A DNA stretch of 64,000 bases from Shewanella piezotolerans WP3 (GCF_000014885.1 NC_011566.1:1996001-2060000); one strand, 5' to 3'; positions 44,120 through 53,803 are shown, counted from the stretch's first letter. Numbers and translations are program-made. The notes: generated by a model not told the origin, from the letters alone.

Positions 44120-44938
44120 ATGATAAATTCAGTTTGTATTGTCGGTTGTGGTTGGTTTGGCTTGCCACTGGCGCAAGAATTAGTAGCACGTGGTGTTACG
44201 GTAAACGGTAGTAAACGTAGCTCTGAGGATGCAAGTGCATTATATAAAGATGGCATTAACGGTTTTTCATTAGATTTGGCTGAAGTCGAGCAACAGTCAC
44301 TCCCGGCCCTAAAAGCCGCGCTTAATACCGATTGTTTAGTTGTCAATATTCCACCAGGATTAAGAAAAGATCCCCATGCTTATCATGGGAAACTAACGAA
44401 GTTGATTGCATTGATTAGCGGTATTCGTTACCAAAAAATAGTCTTTGTTAGTACCACTGGAGTTTATCCATCACTGGATAAAGTAATGACTGAGCAAGAT
44501 GCCGCTGCCCACTCAGAGGTCAGCGAAAAGCTGCTACAAGCTGAAGCGCTGTTTTTAGCGCTAGATAACAGCTGTATTGCTCGCTTCTCTGGCTTGGTGG
44601 GTCCTAAACGCCATCCTGGGCGCTTTTTAGCTGGCAAAACCGAACTAGCGGAGCCGATGGCTCCGGTCAATATCGTTCACCTGCATGATTGTATCAGCGC
44701 CGTTGCAAAACTGATTTTTGATGCCAATTCTGCAGGAGTTTACAATGTTTGCGCACCTAAACATCCTACACGGGCGGCATTTTACCGTCAGGCTAGCTTA
44801 AATTTGGGGCTCATTGAACCGCAATTTGTGCAGGATAGTACGGCCGGTGGCAAACTCATTAGTAGCAATCGACTCGTTAAAGAGCTAAATTTTGAGTATC
44901 AGTTCAGTGACCCTATGGATATGCTGGACGCCTGTTAA
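44120..44938 (+). CDS. NAD(P)-binding epimerase-like protein (YeeZ-like)
   Basis: A Rossmann-fold protein of 272 residues. The dinucleotide motif is CIVGCGWFGLPLA near the N-terminus and the body has KIVFVSTTGVYPS, as in extended SDR/YeeZ proteins. The preferred start is the ATG at 44120, with AGGG upstream; an in-frame GTG at 44114 adds two residues. The substrate is unknown. It ends 9 bp before the dsbA-like gene, so the two probably form an operon. Confidence 0.85.
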   Translation: MINSVCIVGCGWFGLPLAQELVARGVTVNGSKRSSEDASALYKDGINGFSLDLAEVEQQSLPALKAALNTDCLVVNIPPGLRKDPHAYHGKLTKLIALISGIRYQKIVFVSTTGVYPSLDKVMTEQDAAAHSEVSEKLLQAEALFLALDNSCIARFSGLVGPKRHPGRFLAGKTELAEPMAPVNIVHLHDCISAVAKLIFDANSAGVYNVCAPKHPTRAAFYRQASLNLGLIEPQFVQDSTAGGKLISSNRLVKELNFEYQFSDPMDMLDAC

Positions 44939-44953
44939 ATATTAAGGATGTAT

Positions 44954-45580
44954 ATGAAATCGTTACAAGTATTGTTTACTGGTGGGTTATTGGCGATCGT
45001 AAGCTTCTTATTGCCCTTACAAAGCGGCCATGCAGCACCGTATGTTGAAGGCATTGATTACGTCAAAATAGCTGGGATCCCAGAAGCTCAAAAGCCAGTG
45101 ATCAGAGAATTTTTCTCTTATAACTGTGGCCATTGTTACCGACAAGATCCGCTGTTTGAACAAACCGCGCATTTATTAGAGAGCGATGTGCAGTTCGAAA
45201 GAACACCTGTTGGAGCTGGCCGTACGAGTTGGATTTTAAGTCAAGAAGCCTATTATTTAGCGCAAAAATTCAGTGTTACTAAGCAAGTTCATGGCAATAT
45301 TTTCACTCGGATCCACGAGAAAAATGGCGCATTTAAACGGCCAGCGGATCTGCAAGCTTACTTTGTCAGTCAAGGAGTCGATGATAAAGCTGTGACAGAT
45401 GCGATGAATTCGGCTGATGCTAAACTCGCATTGATGAATTATGACACTCAAGCTCAATTGGCTGAGATTAAAGGCGTGCCATCTCTATTGGTCAACGGAA
45501 AGTACTTAATAAAGAAGCAACCTCAGTCTCCTGAAGCGCTTGCTGATATGATCCGTTACCTGAGCCAACTAGAAAATTAA
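44954..45580 (+). CDS. DsbA-like periplasmic thiol:disulfide oxidoreductase
   Basis: A secreted thioredoxin-fold protein, 208 residues from the preferred ATG at 44954 (AAGG 7 bases upstream); an ATG at 44948 adds two. The signal peptide ends SGHAA at about residue 28. The active site FFSYNCGHC has Cys58 and Cys61 with Gly-His between, rather than the Pro-His of E. coli DsbA. The cis-Pro loop is IKGVPSLLVNGKYL. Likely introduces disulfides in exported proteins. Confidence 0.88.
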   Translation: MKSLQVLFTGGLLAIVSFLLPLQSGHAAPYVEGIDYVKIAGIPEAQKPVIREFFSYNCGHCYRQDPLFEQTAHLLESDVQFERTPVGAGRTSWILSQEAYYLAQKFSVTKQVHGNIFTRIHEKNGAFKRPADLQAYFVSQGVDDKAVTDAMNSADAKLALMNYDTQAQLAEIKGVPSLLVNGKYLIKKQPQSPEALADMIRYLSQLEN

Positions 45581-45594
45581 CTGCAGATACAGAG

Positions 45595-45623
45595 AAAAAA
45601 GCCCACTTCAAGTGGGCTTTTTT
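45595..45623 (+). terminator. Intrinsic terminator after the dsbA-like gene
   Basis: A perfect stem AAAAAAGCCCACTT (45595-45608) with its complement (from 45611), followed by T residues. Confidence 0.92.
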
Positions 45624-45848
45624 GTGCTTGTTAAATAGAAACAGATAATACCTTGGTCTAACTCATTGCTTACTAAATGAACTTGCTTTACGTGAGCGTT
45701 AACCTGTATCTGTATGAATATTAAGGGGTTTTGTGGATTTCGTATAATACCTTCCGTTGGCGTTAGACTAAGGTCGCGATTGTTGTTCAGCGTACGCTTG
45801 CTAGATTAACTGCTGACTTAATATAAAAATCAGCACAGGGGAGTCGCT

Positions 45849-46115
45849 ATGAGTTTTGAAAGCAACGAGAAGGCAGAAGGTTATTGGCGTGAAAATCTAC
45901 GCCTAGTATTAGGCTTATTGGCCATATGGGCAGCAGTTTCATTTGGCTGCGGAATTTTATTAGTAGATGTGCTCAATGAGATCCATTTCATGGGGTTCAA
46001 GTTGGGGTTCTGGTTTGCACAACAGGGTGCCATGTATGTGTTTGTCGCACTTATTTTTGTCTATGTCGCTAAAGCGAATGCGTTAGACAAAAAATATGAT
46101 GTGCACGAAGACTAA
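45849..46115 (+). CDS. DUF4212 protein, small subunit of a sodium/solute symporter
   Basis: An 88-residue inner-membrane protein with two membrane segments (about 18-40 and 52-76). It begins FESNEKAEGYWRENLRLVLGLLAIW, the DUF4212 pattern. Such proteins pair with the large symporter encoded directly downstream (31 bp away). A good GGGGAG site precedes the ATG. Confidence 0.92.
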   Translation: MSFESNEKAEGYWRENLRLVLGLLAIWAAVSFGCGILLVDVLNEIHFMGFKLGFWFAQQGAMYVFVALIFVYVAKANALDKKYDVHED

Positions 46116-46146
46116 TAACTAAGAACTTATTTAAAGGAGTCATGAA

Positions 46147-47865
46147 ATGGACGTACAAACATTAACCTATCTGATAGTAGGGATTACATTTGCCCTATAT
46201 ATCGGTATTGCGATCTGGTCTCGTGCTGGTTCGACTAAAGAATTCTATGTTGCTGGTGGCGGTGTACACCCTGTAATGAACGGTATGGCTACTGCAGCCG
46301 ATTGGATGTCTGCGGCATCATTTATCTCACTGGCGGGTATTGTATCTTTTACTGGTTACGACGGTTCAGTATATTTAATGGGTTGGACCGGCGGTTATGT
46401 TCTGCTAGCGCTTTGCATGGCTCCGTACCTTCGTAAATTTGGTAAATTCACAGTACCTGATTTTATTGGTGACCGTTATTACTCACAAGCGGCTCGCACC
46501 GTTGCGGTAGTCTGTGCCATCTTTATCTGTTTCACCTATATTGCAGGTCAAATGCGTGGTGTGGGCGTTGTATTCTCTAGATTCCTTGAAGTTGAAGTTG
46601 AAACTGGGGTTTATATTGGTATGGCAGTGGTATTCTTCTATGCGGTTCTTGGTGGAATGAAAGGGATTACCTATACACAGGTCGCACAGTACTGTGTGCT
46701 TATTTTTGCTTTCATGGTTCCAGCAATCTTCATCTCAGTGATGATGACAGGCCATATCATTCCGCAAATTGGTTTTGGTGCAGAGTTAATTGATGCTGCT
46801 GGCAATGGTACTGGAGTGTATCTGTTAGATAAGCTCGATGGGTTGTCTGCCGAGTTGGGCTTCTCCCAATACACGGAAGGTTCTAAGAGCATGATTGATG
46901 TGTTCTTCATTACTGGTGCATTGATGTTTGGTACAGCAGGTCTTCCTCATGTCATCGTACGTTTCTTCACTGTACCCAAAGTTAAGGATGCGCGTGTCTC
47001 TGCGGGCTGGGCACTTGTGTTTATTGCGATTATGTACACAACGATTCCTGCTCTTGCTGCGTTCTCTCGTGTAAACATGATTGAGACCATTAATGGCCCT
47101 GAGTCGACAGGTGTTGCTTATGAAACTGCACCTGAGTGGATTAAGAATTGGGAGAAAACAGGCTTAATTACCTGGGATGATAAGAACGACGACGGCAAAA
47201 TTTACTATGCCAAAGGCCCTGAAAGTGAGATGAAGATTGACCGCGATATTATGGTGTTAGCTACGCCAGAAATTGCCAATCTGCCAGCATGGGTTATCGC
47301 TCTTGTTGCTGCCGGTGGTCTCGCGGCTGCCCTTTCAACTTCAGCTGGTCTACTGCTGGTTATATCAACTTCTGTATCTCATGATTTACTGAAAAAGAAC
47401 TTGATGCCTGATATCTCTGACAAGAAGGAATTAATGTACGCCCGAATTGCAGCTGCTCTGGGTATCGTGATGGCTGGTTACTTCGGTATTAATCCGCCTG
47501 GGTTTGTGGCTGCGGTTGTTGCGATAGCATTTGGTTTGGCAGCTTCATCGTTATTCCCGGCGATTATCATGGGGATCTTCTCTAAGACTGTGAATAAAGA
47601 GGGCGCTGTCGCCGGTATGATAACGGGTCTGCTATTCACAGCTTCTTATATTGTGTACTTTAAGTTTGTCAATCCAAGCGCGAACATAAGCGAGAACTGG
47701 TTGTTTGGTGTATCGCCTGAAGGTATTGGTATGCTGGGCATGGTGATTAACTTTGCTGTAGCCTTTGGTGTGAGTAAGGTTACAACGGCAGTTCCACAAG
47801 ATGTTGTTGATATGGTTGAATCAATTCGCTTCCCGAAAGGTTCTGGTGAAGCGCAAGATCACTAA
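46147..47865 (+). CDS. Sodium/solute symporter, VC_2705 subfamily
   Basis: A 572-residue transporter of the SSS family with about 13 membrane segments. It has the early motif AADWMSAASFISLAGIVSFTGYDG and, later, LSTSAGLLLVISTSVSHDL. A soluble insert (about 315-375, with an EF-hand-like DDKNDDGKI loop) is present. It resembles acetate/monocarboxylate carriers such as ActP, which would fit the acetate genes elsewhere in the window, but the substrate is inferred. It lies in an operon with the DUF4212 subunit; a terminator follows. Confidence 0.92.
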   Translation: MDVQTLTYLIVGITFALYIGIAIWSRAGSTKEFYVAGGGVHPVMNGMATAADWMSAASFISLAGIVSFTGYDGSVYLMGWTGGYVLLALCMAPYLRKFGKFTVPDFIGDRYYSQAARTVAVVCAIFICFTYIAGQMRGVGVVFSRFLEVEVETGVYIGMAVVFFYAVLGGMKGITYTQVAQYCVLIFAFMVPAIFISVMMTGHIIPQIGFGAELIDAAGNGTGVYLLDKLDGLSAELGFSQYTEGSKSMIDVFFITGALMFGTAGLPHVIVRFFTVPKVKDARVSAGWALVFIAIMYTTIPALAAFSRVNMIETINGPESTGVAYETAPEWIKNWEKTGLITWDDKNDDGKIYYAKGPESEMKIDRDIMVLATPEIANLPAWVIALVAAGGLAAALSTSAGLLLVISTSVSHDLLKKNLMPDISDKKELMYARIAAALGIVMAGYFGINPPGFVAAVVAIAFGLAASSLFPAIIMGIFSKTVNKEGAVAGMITGLLFTASYIVYFKFVNPSANISENWLFGVSPEGIGMLGMVINFAVAFGVSKVTTAVPQDVVDMVESIRFPKGSGEAQDH

Positions 47866-47885
47866 TATCTATAGTTAGATAGATT

Positions 47886-47911
47886 AAAAAGAGCGCTTTA
47901 GCGCTCTTTTT
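47886..47911 (+). terminator. Intrinsic terminator after the symporter gene
   Basis: AAAAAGAGCGC (47886-47896) pairs with GCGCTCTTTTT (47901-47911), 4-nt loop. It separates the symporter pair from the DUF294 gene at 48016, at least partly. Confidence 0.88.
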
Positions 47912-48015
47912 CTATTTCTACAGCCATAGACTGGCCTTTAGTCGAATAGTGTTAATGTTGTTCTAGACGATATAGTTGTTATTGCAGAGCAGGTCAGTAG
48001 ATAGGGAGTTGATAA

Positions 48016-49863
48016 ATGGATGCTAGCGAATTACAACCCATCATGCAGTTCTTACAACAGCGAGTACCATTTTCGTCACTGGATGAGGAAGCGTTGTTAA
48101 GTGGCTGCCGCTCACTCACTATCGGCTACTACAGTAAAGCGTCTGCTTTTGTTCCGTTAGATCCTCTGCACCCGCAGTTGTATATTGTGAGAAGCGGTGC
48201 ATTTGAAGTGCGTGACATTAATGGTGAGCTACTTGATCGATTAGGTGAGGGCGATTACTTTGGATTTCCCTCTTTATTATCAGGAGAGGAGGCGAGTAAT
48301 CGCGTCGCTATTTTAGAAGATGGTTTGGTGTACCACCTGCCGCCTGAAATGTTTAATTCGCTGCGCACAAAGAGCCGCGAGTTTGACCGTTTTTTCAATA
48401 AGGCATTTGCAAAGCGCTTAAGGCATCAGGGTAGGTTTAAGGCTAAAGAGCTGGCAACTACCAGTCGGATCACAACATTGATGTCTAAATCTCCGCTGAC
48501 GATAGATATGAAAGCAACGATATCAGATGCTGCAAGATTAATGCGAAAATCACGGGTTTCATCAGTATTAGTCATCGATAATGAAAAGTTAGTGGGGATT
48601 TTAACTGATAAAGATCTTCGCAATCGCGTCTTAGCCGAAGGGTTAGATGGTAGCCTTGCTGTCCATCAAGCAATGACGACGACACCGATATCGATTGAGT
48701 CAAACTCACTCGTGTTTGAAGCTATGCTTTTGATGAGTGAACACAATATTCATCATCTACCAGTGGTAGACTGCGGACTGGCAAAAGGAATTATTACTAG
48801 CACCGATATATTGCGTGGACAAAGTTCGCAGCCGCTATTGTTAATCGGTGAGATTGACCGACAAAAAGACCTACCTAGCTTGATTCAAGTAAGTAAACAG
48901 ATCCCGCTTTTATTGCAAAACCTAATCAGTGCCGATGCTCGGGCCGAAGAGATCGGCCGGGTATTAACTTCGGTAACCGACGCACTCACTCGGCGTTTAA
49001 TTGTATTGAATCAACAGATATTAGGCGAGGCTCCGATGGCTTTTTGCTGGCTAGCATTTGGCTCTCAGGGACGGCAAGACCAAGTCGCCTGTTCAGATCA
49101 GGACAATGGGCTACTGCTGGCTCATGAACCGGATGAAGCTGCCGAAGGTTACTTTGAAGCACTGTCAAAAGCTGTGTGTGCTGGACTTGATGAATGTGGA
49201 TATATCTACTGCCCTGGCAATATTATGGCGCAAAACCCTAAGTGGCGAATGTCTCTTAAAAAGTGGCGTGGAGTGTTTCAAAAATGGGTGAATACGCCAG
49301 ATCCAAAAGCGTTGATGCATAGCAGTATCTTTTTCGATATGCGTGCTGTTTATGGGCCACAATCTTTGTTCAATGGTTTGCAAGATGAAGTGCTTAACAA
49401 TACTAAAGACAACGATATTTTCCTCGCGGGCCTGACTGGAAACTCATTGACGAGTACACCGCCTTTAGGGTTTTTCAGAAAATTTGTGCTGGAGCGAGAT
49501 GGTTCAGAGGTTAAAGGGATAGATCTTAAACATAAAGGTAGCGCATTAATAAATGACATCGCCCGTGTGTATGCTTTGTCTGCTGGCATTAAAGAGGTCA
49601 ATACCGCTAAAAGAATTAGGGCGTTAATGGACCAAAATATTATTAACCGCAAAGATGCACTTAACCTTGCCGATGCTCATGAGTATATTGCTCACATGCG
49701 CCTTTCAAATCAAGGCTATCAATATACTAACGGTAAGCCTGTAACGAATTATTTGATGCCAAAGGATGTGTCTTCATTGGTGCGTCATCAGTTAAGAGAT
49801 GCATTTAAAGTTGTTCATGACGGGCAAGTAGGCCTTAAGTTAAAAATGATGCGGAGCTATTAA
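48016..49863 (+). CDS. cNMP-binding/CBS/DUF294 nucleotidyltransferase-like signalling protein
   Basis: A 615-residue cytoplasmic protein: a cyclic-nucleotide-binding-like domain (about 12-130), two CBS motifs (about 150-275; LMSKSPLTIDM and AMTTTPISIES), a DUF294 nucleotidyltransferase domain with GSQGRQDQVACSDQDNG (about 350-366), and a DUF294_C helical end. The GS..DxD pattern matches GlnD-type uridylyltransferases, so catalysis is possible. Genes like this often accompany DUF4212/symporter pairs and probably regulate them. The stop is 5 bp from the exonuclease gene. Confidence 0.88.
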   Translation: MDASELQPIMQFLQQRVPFSSLDEEALLSGCRSLTIGYYSKASAFVPLDPLHPQLYIVRSGAFEVRDINGELLDRLGEGDYFGFPSLLSGEEASNRVAILEDGLVYHLPPEMFNSLRTKSREFDRFFNKAFAKRLRHQGRFKAKELATTSRITTLMSKSPLTIDMKATISDAARLMRKSRVSSVLVIDNEKLVGILTDKDLRNRVLAEGLDGSLAVHQAMTTTPISIESNSLVFEAMLLMSEHNIHHLPVVDCGLAKGIITSTDILRGQSSQPLLLIGEIDRQKDLPSLIQVSKQIPLLLQNLISADARAEEIGRVLTSVTDALTRRLIVLNQQILGEAPMAFCWLAFGSQGRQDQVACSDQDNGLLLAHEPDEAAEGYFEALSKAVCAGLDECGYIYCPGNIMAQNPKWRMSLKKWRGVFQKWVNTPDPKALMHSSIFFDMRAVYGPQSLFNGLQDEVLNNTKDNDIFLAGLTGNSLTSTPPLGFFRKFVLERDGSEVKGIDLKHKGSALINDIARVYALSAGIKEVNTAKRIRALMDQNIINRKDALNLADAHEYIAHMRLSNQGYQYTNGKPVTNYLMPKDVSSLVRHQLRDAFKVVHDGQVGLKLKMMRSY

Positions 49864-49868
49864 TTCTT

Positions 49869-50546
49869 TTGAAGCGTTTTTATTTAAAAAACCAGCTCAG
49901 ATTGAAGGCGTTTAGAGCTGCTGATGGCGTTATTGCTGACTACTACCGAGCGCTAACTTGTGCCATCTCTATACCTCTTGCGGATATTCCATTAATGGCA
50001 ATCGATTTGGAAATGACTGGGCTAAACGTTCAGTTTGATCAAATCTTGAGTATCGGTATGGTGCCTATTCAAAATGGTATGCTTCAGTTGAAGGATGCTG
50101 ATTATAGATTGGTTAGCATAGAAGGAAGTGTAGGTGATAGTGCAGCAATACACGGAATTGTAGATGGTCAGTTGGAAACCGCCATATCGGCTAATGAGGC
50201 AATGCATTGGTTCTTAGAAAAGACCAAAGGTCATGTATTAATTGCACATCATGCACCGCTTGACCTGTGCTTTTTAAAAGCAGAAATCTTTCGTTGTTTT
50301 GGTGAAAAAATGACATTTGTATCAATTGATACTATGTCTTTAGAGCGAGCTAGAATATTACGGCAGCATGAAGTGATTAAAGAAGGTTCCTTGAGGCTCG
50401 ACGCTTGTCGGAGCCGATATGGTTTACCTATTTATGCCGCTCATAATGCGGCAGTTGACGCATTATCTTGTGGAGAATTGTTATTGGCCCAGATGGCGAG
50501 TATTGCGGGGGCTGAAGAGCTTACGTTGTCAGATTTGTTACGTTAG
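49869..50546 (+). CDS. DnaQ-like 3'-5' exonuclease
   Basis: A 225-residue DEDDh exonuclease. Exo I is MAIDLEMTGLN (Asp and Glu), Exo II HHAPLDLCFLK, Exo III HNAAVDALSCGELL (His, Asp). It starts with TTG 5 bp after the DUF294 gene, so translation is coupled. It could be a proofreading-like subunit or an RNA trimming enzyme; its link with the symporter operon is known by association only. Confidence 0.87.
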   Translation: MKRFYLKNQLRLKAFRAADGVIADYYRALTCAISIPLADIPLMAIDLEMTGLNVQFDQILSIGMVPIQNGMLQLKDADYRLVSIEGSVGDSAAIHGIVDGQLETAISANEAMHWFLEKTKGHVLIAHHAPLDLCFLKAEIFRCFGEKMTFVSIDTMSLERARILRQHEVIKEGSLRLDACRSRYGLPIYAAHNAAVDALSCGELLLAQMASIAGAEELTLSDLLR

Positions 50547-50585
50547 CTAGCAATAACGACTAAGACGTTGGTCAAAAAGTAATGG

Positions 50586-52334
50586 CTAACCGGTGCTATC
50601 AAGTTGTTGTCCCCACTTTATTAATGCCGCCTTAATATCATCCTGCTGGTAGGGTTTGTTAATTATTTCATCCATACCGCATTGGTAACATTGTTCAGTT
50701 TCGACAGAGGTTGTACTGGCAGTCAATGCAATAATGGGTTTTGTATAGCCCTTTTCACGCAGTAAACTCGTTGCCTTAAAACCATCGACAACAGGCATTC
50801 TGCAATCCATAAATACAATGTCAACATTATTGACGGTTAAATAGTCGATAGCTTCTTGGCCGTCGTTAGCTATTGTGGGCGTAATTCCAAATTTGGCTAA
50901 AATCATCTCAATCAGCATTTGGTTTACTTTACTATCTTCCACGACGAGGATTTTTAGGTTTTCAATGGGGTAATCTGCTTGAGGTCGTTCAATATCTAAA
51001 GCTACTTTCTGTAAGCTATTTAAAGGCAAAGCAACTTTGAAGCAGCTTCCTTTGTTAAGCACTGAAGCTAAGGAGATTGTGTCATTCATCTCATCGACCA
51101 ATTGTTTACAAATTGCAAGGCCGAGTCCAGTACCTTCAAAAGAGCGGTTGCTGGAATTATTGACTTGAGTAAAAGGGGCAAATAATGTGGAGATTTTATC
51201 TTCTGGGATCCCACATCCTGTATCTTGCACCTCAAAATGAAGCTTTTCTTGCTCCCAAGTGATATTGACTTTGATTTCACCCTCTTGGGTAAACTTAAGA
51301 GCGTTGCCAATAAGGTTAACCAGTATTTGTTTGATCCTATCTGGATCGCCTAGCAAAGTTTGAGGAATATTTTGCTGAACATTGAAACTAAATATAAGGC
51401 CAAACTCTTCTATACGTTGCTTAAAAATATCAAAGATCATCTGGCACAGTTTAGCTGGTGAAAAATCTACCTCTACAATTTGTAGCATACCAGCACTCAT
51501 CTTACTAAGGTCTAATAGGTCATTGATGATGACTCTTAAAAGCTCTCCTGATTGATGCATGGTGTTGAGAAGCTGTTGTTGATAACTCGATAGCTTAGTA
51601 TCAAGCATAAGCTCTGCTGAGCCCAGTAAACCGTTAAGTGGGGTTCTTAATTCGTGGTTAATCATAGCGACAAAATCACGGGTCGATTGCTCTGAGGATT
51701 CAGCCCTTAACTTTTCCTTGATGGTGTTTTCGAGTAATTCTTGCCGTCGCTGAGCAGCGCTAATCATATCGCAAAATAGTAGCAACTGTTTCTCAATGGT
51801 TTTTTGCCACGAAATAGGTGATTCAATGACCAGTGTTAAACTGCCCAATACTTTGCTTGCTGCATTGATCCGCAATTTTATTTGCTGATGATCATTTGAC
51901 CAGTTTAATGCTTGGTTAGCAGTTGAAACTTGTTGTATTAGTCCTTTGTCGCCTGCGATGAAAGTATCAAATTGATCCTCTTCAGTTGGTGATTTAAATC
52001 GGATGCGACTGGCTTTAATATTTTCAATGCCAATCAAATCATCTAGAAGTCGTTGCAGTAATATATTTGAGATCGGTTTTTGTAAAAATTGCTGATTATA
52101 ATCGAGTAAGATTGATTCTAAATAGGTTTTAAAGTGAAGTAGGGCGATACCTTGCTTTGACTCTTCTTTAATATTGATAAGTGAATCTTCAACAAGCTGT
52201 TTGGCACTATATAACTCTCTACTTTTTTCTTCCAGCAGTGTTTCTGCTGCTTTCTTGGCTGCTTTTTCGCGGGCTATTTTACGGTTTAATAGCTCAATTT
52301 TTGCTGCTAATGCGCGGATCTCATCACTCGGCAT
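50586..52334 (-). CDS. Hybrid sensor histidine kinase, H-NOX partner
   Basis: A 582-residue soluble kinase. Residues 1-60 are coiled coil; about 65-195 form a region of unknown fold with no membrane segment. HisKA has phospho-acceptor His227 (NHELRTP). The HATPase has the N box (DPDRIKQILVNLIGNALKF), DTGCGIP and GTGLGL. The C-terminal REC domain has Asp510. It lies 21 bp downstream of the H-NOX gene, so it is the expected readout of that sensor, as with HnoK in S. oneidensis. No output regulator is adjacent. Confidence 0.92.
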   Translation of the reverse strand: MPSDEIRALAAKIELLNRKIAREKAAKKAAETLLEEKSRELYSAKQLVEDSLINIKEESKQGIALLHFKTYLESILLDYNQQFLQKPISNILLQRLLDDLIGIENIKASRIRFKSPTEEDQFDTFIAGDKGLIQQVSTANQALNWSNDHQQIKLRINAASKVLGSLTLVIESPISWQKTIEKQLLLFCDMISAAQRRQELLENTIKEKLRAESSEQSTRDFVAMINHELRTPLNGLLGSAELMLDTKLSSYQQQLLNTMHQSGELLRVIINDLLDLSKMSAGMLQIVEVDFSPAKLCQMIFDIFKQRIEEFGLIFSFNVQQNIPQTLLGDPDRIKQILVNLIGNALKFTQEGEIKVNITWEQEKLHFEVQDTGCGIPEDKISTLFAPFTQVNNSSNRSFEGTGLGLAICKQLVDEMNDTISLASVLNKGSCFKVALPLNSLQKVALDIERPQADYPIENLKILVVEDSKVNQMLIEMILAKFGITPTIANDGQEAIDYLTVNNVDIVFMDCRMPVVDGFKATSLLREKGYTKPIIALTASTTSVETEQCYQCGMDEIINKPYQQDDIKAALIKWGQQLDSTG

Positions 52335-52355
52335 AGAATACTATCGACCTACTTG

Positions 52356-52889
52356 TTAAACATGCGTGATGGTAAAGCGCACTTCAGAACTGTCTTTGAC
52401 AAGTGGCTCCATGACTATCTCTACTTCCTCATTGAAATGTTCAGCACAGCCTTGTATTAAACCCAAACAAACATGAGACATGCAGCGTGCAGAAACGTAA
52501 TCCATCACTAACTGGCTCTCGGTTGCTGAAATAAAGTTAAATGTTGGTGGGTTAGCGTTTTGATAAAGTTTTTTAACTTCAATATGGATGTACTCTTCAA
52601 CACTTTTAATAAAGTCAAAAGTTGAATCTGATTTTCCTTCAAGGCCGGGCATGCTATTGAATAGTGTGATAAAAACCGATTTACCATATATTTCTTGTAG
52701 ATCTTCTATCGGTACACCAGTGATCTTGCTCAAACTCACAATGAGCTTAATAAGGTCATTGTGATCATAAGTACCAACACTGGTATAAACCCCATCATTT
52801 TGATTTTCATCCAAAATTCTTTGGCAAATTTCTAGGCCAAAAGAGTCTTCGACTAACTCTAAAAACTCAGCAAAAATGATTCCCTTCAT
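52356..52889 (-). CDS. Heme NO-binding (H-NOX) sensor protein
   Basis: A 177-residue H-NOX protein. The proximal heme ligand is His102 in YIHIEVKKLY; the propionate-binding YxSxR motif is Tyr131, Ser133, Arg135. Residue 140, a tyrosine in the oxygen-binding H-NOX of Thermoanaerobacter, is Val here, so an NO sensor is expected. The Cys set that binds zinc in the S. oneidensis protein is not conserved at the C-terminus. It forms a two-gene operon with the hybrid kinase. Confidence 0.95.
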   Translation of the reverse strand: MKGIIFAEFLELVEDSFGLEICQRILDENQNDGVYTSVGTYDHNDLIKLIVSLSKITGVPIEDLQEIYGKSVFITLFNSMPGLEGKSDSTFDFIKSVEEYIHIEVKKLYQNANPPTFNFISATESQLVMDYVSARCMSHVCLGLIQGCAEHFNEEVEIVMEPLVKDSSEVRFTITHV

Positions 52890-53166
52890 AGATAAACCCT
52901 TATCGTATCGCTACTTATTAAAGTAGTGTACTAATTGATTATATTCAATGCTTCTCCATGCCGAAGTATTGATTTAGTTTGTACTTCAGTTTAGATATTC
53001 AGCCGTTTATGGTTCTGAGAAAATAGCCACAATCCCTACAGTCTGAGGCCAAAGTGAATGCGCGATCAGCAATAAACAAGTTTTGGTTACACTTTTTGAC
53101 TTCTGCTGACTAGAATTGTTGTATAGCTTACAGAGTATTAGGTTAATTTTAGTAAGAGGAAACTGT

Positions 53167-53745
53167 ATGGCATTACCGTTGATATGGTTAGGAGCTGCTG
53201 CAATAGGTGCCGCTTTGGTTGCTGAGGAGCGGAAAAATCAAAAGGATATTGCCAGTAAGCGTATGCAGGGCAATGCTAAATCCGCTCATGCTCATGGTGA
53301 CAGTGCAGAACTTGCTCCTAGTCTATGGCATACAGGCGATAAAAAAGTCAAGTTAGAGCCCGGTGCTATTATTTGTTGCTTTGTATTTGGGGTGATAGAG
53401 CATACTGGTATTTGGCTTGGTGATGATACTTTGGTCGAGCTTCACGGTAGTGGATTAGTCCGCGCGATTTCAATAGAGCGGTTTCTTGCTGGAAGAAGCG
53501 GTAGTAGAGTGTATCAAGCATGTAACCACCTGCACCAACCATTGGTTGGCACTAAAGTATTGCAGAGGGCTAAGGAAGCGATATTTAGCTATCGAGAATA
53601 CGATTTACTCGATAATAACTGTCATAGGTTTGTTTGCTATTGCCTTACGGGCGAAGAAAAATCATTATCTCGTTTTAGCAAACTCAATAACGAAATTGGT
53701 ACCTATTTTAAAGAAGCTATTTATTGGGATGAAGCGATTATTTGA
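53167..53745 (+). CDS. LRAT-like (NlpC/P60 superfamily) protein with N-terminal membrane anchor
   Basis: 192 residues from the preferred ATG at 53167 (GAGG upstream); an in-frame ATG at 53116 would add 17 residues with no ribosome site. A short hydrophobic N-terminus (MALPLIWLGAAAIGAALVA) is followed by a lecithin:retinol-acyltransferase-like fold. The His lies in IEHTGIWLG and the nucleophile Cys in LDNNCHRFVCY, both intact. Such bacterial proteins may be acyltransferases or amidases; the substrate is unknown. It diverges from the H-NOX gene. Confidence 0.8.
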   Translation: MALPLIWLGAAAIGAALVAEERKNQKDIASKRMQGNAKSAHAHGDSAELAPSLWHTGDKKVKLEPGAIICCFVFGVIEHTGIWLGDDTLVELHGSGLVRAISIERFLAGRSGSRVYQACNHLHQPLVGTKVLQRAKEAIFSYREYDLLDNNCHRFVCYCLTGEEKSLSRFSKLNNEIGTYFKEAIYWDEAII

Positions 53746-53748
53746 TAT

Positions 53749-53782
53749 AAAAACACCGACTCATGGGGTCGGTGTTTTTTTT
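53749..53782. terminator. Bidirectional intrinsic terminator
   Basis: AAAAACACCGAC (53749-53760) pairs with GTCGGTGTTTTT (53768-53779), 7-nt loop, long T run to the right. It ends the LRAT-like gene and also the converging FabH-like gene. Confidence 0.88.
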
Positions 53783-53803
53783 GTCTTTGGCTAACTGCTA
53801 AAG

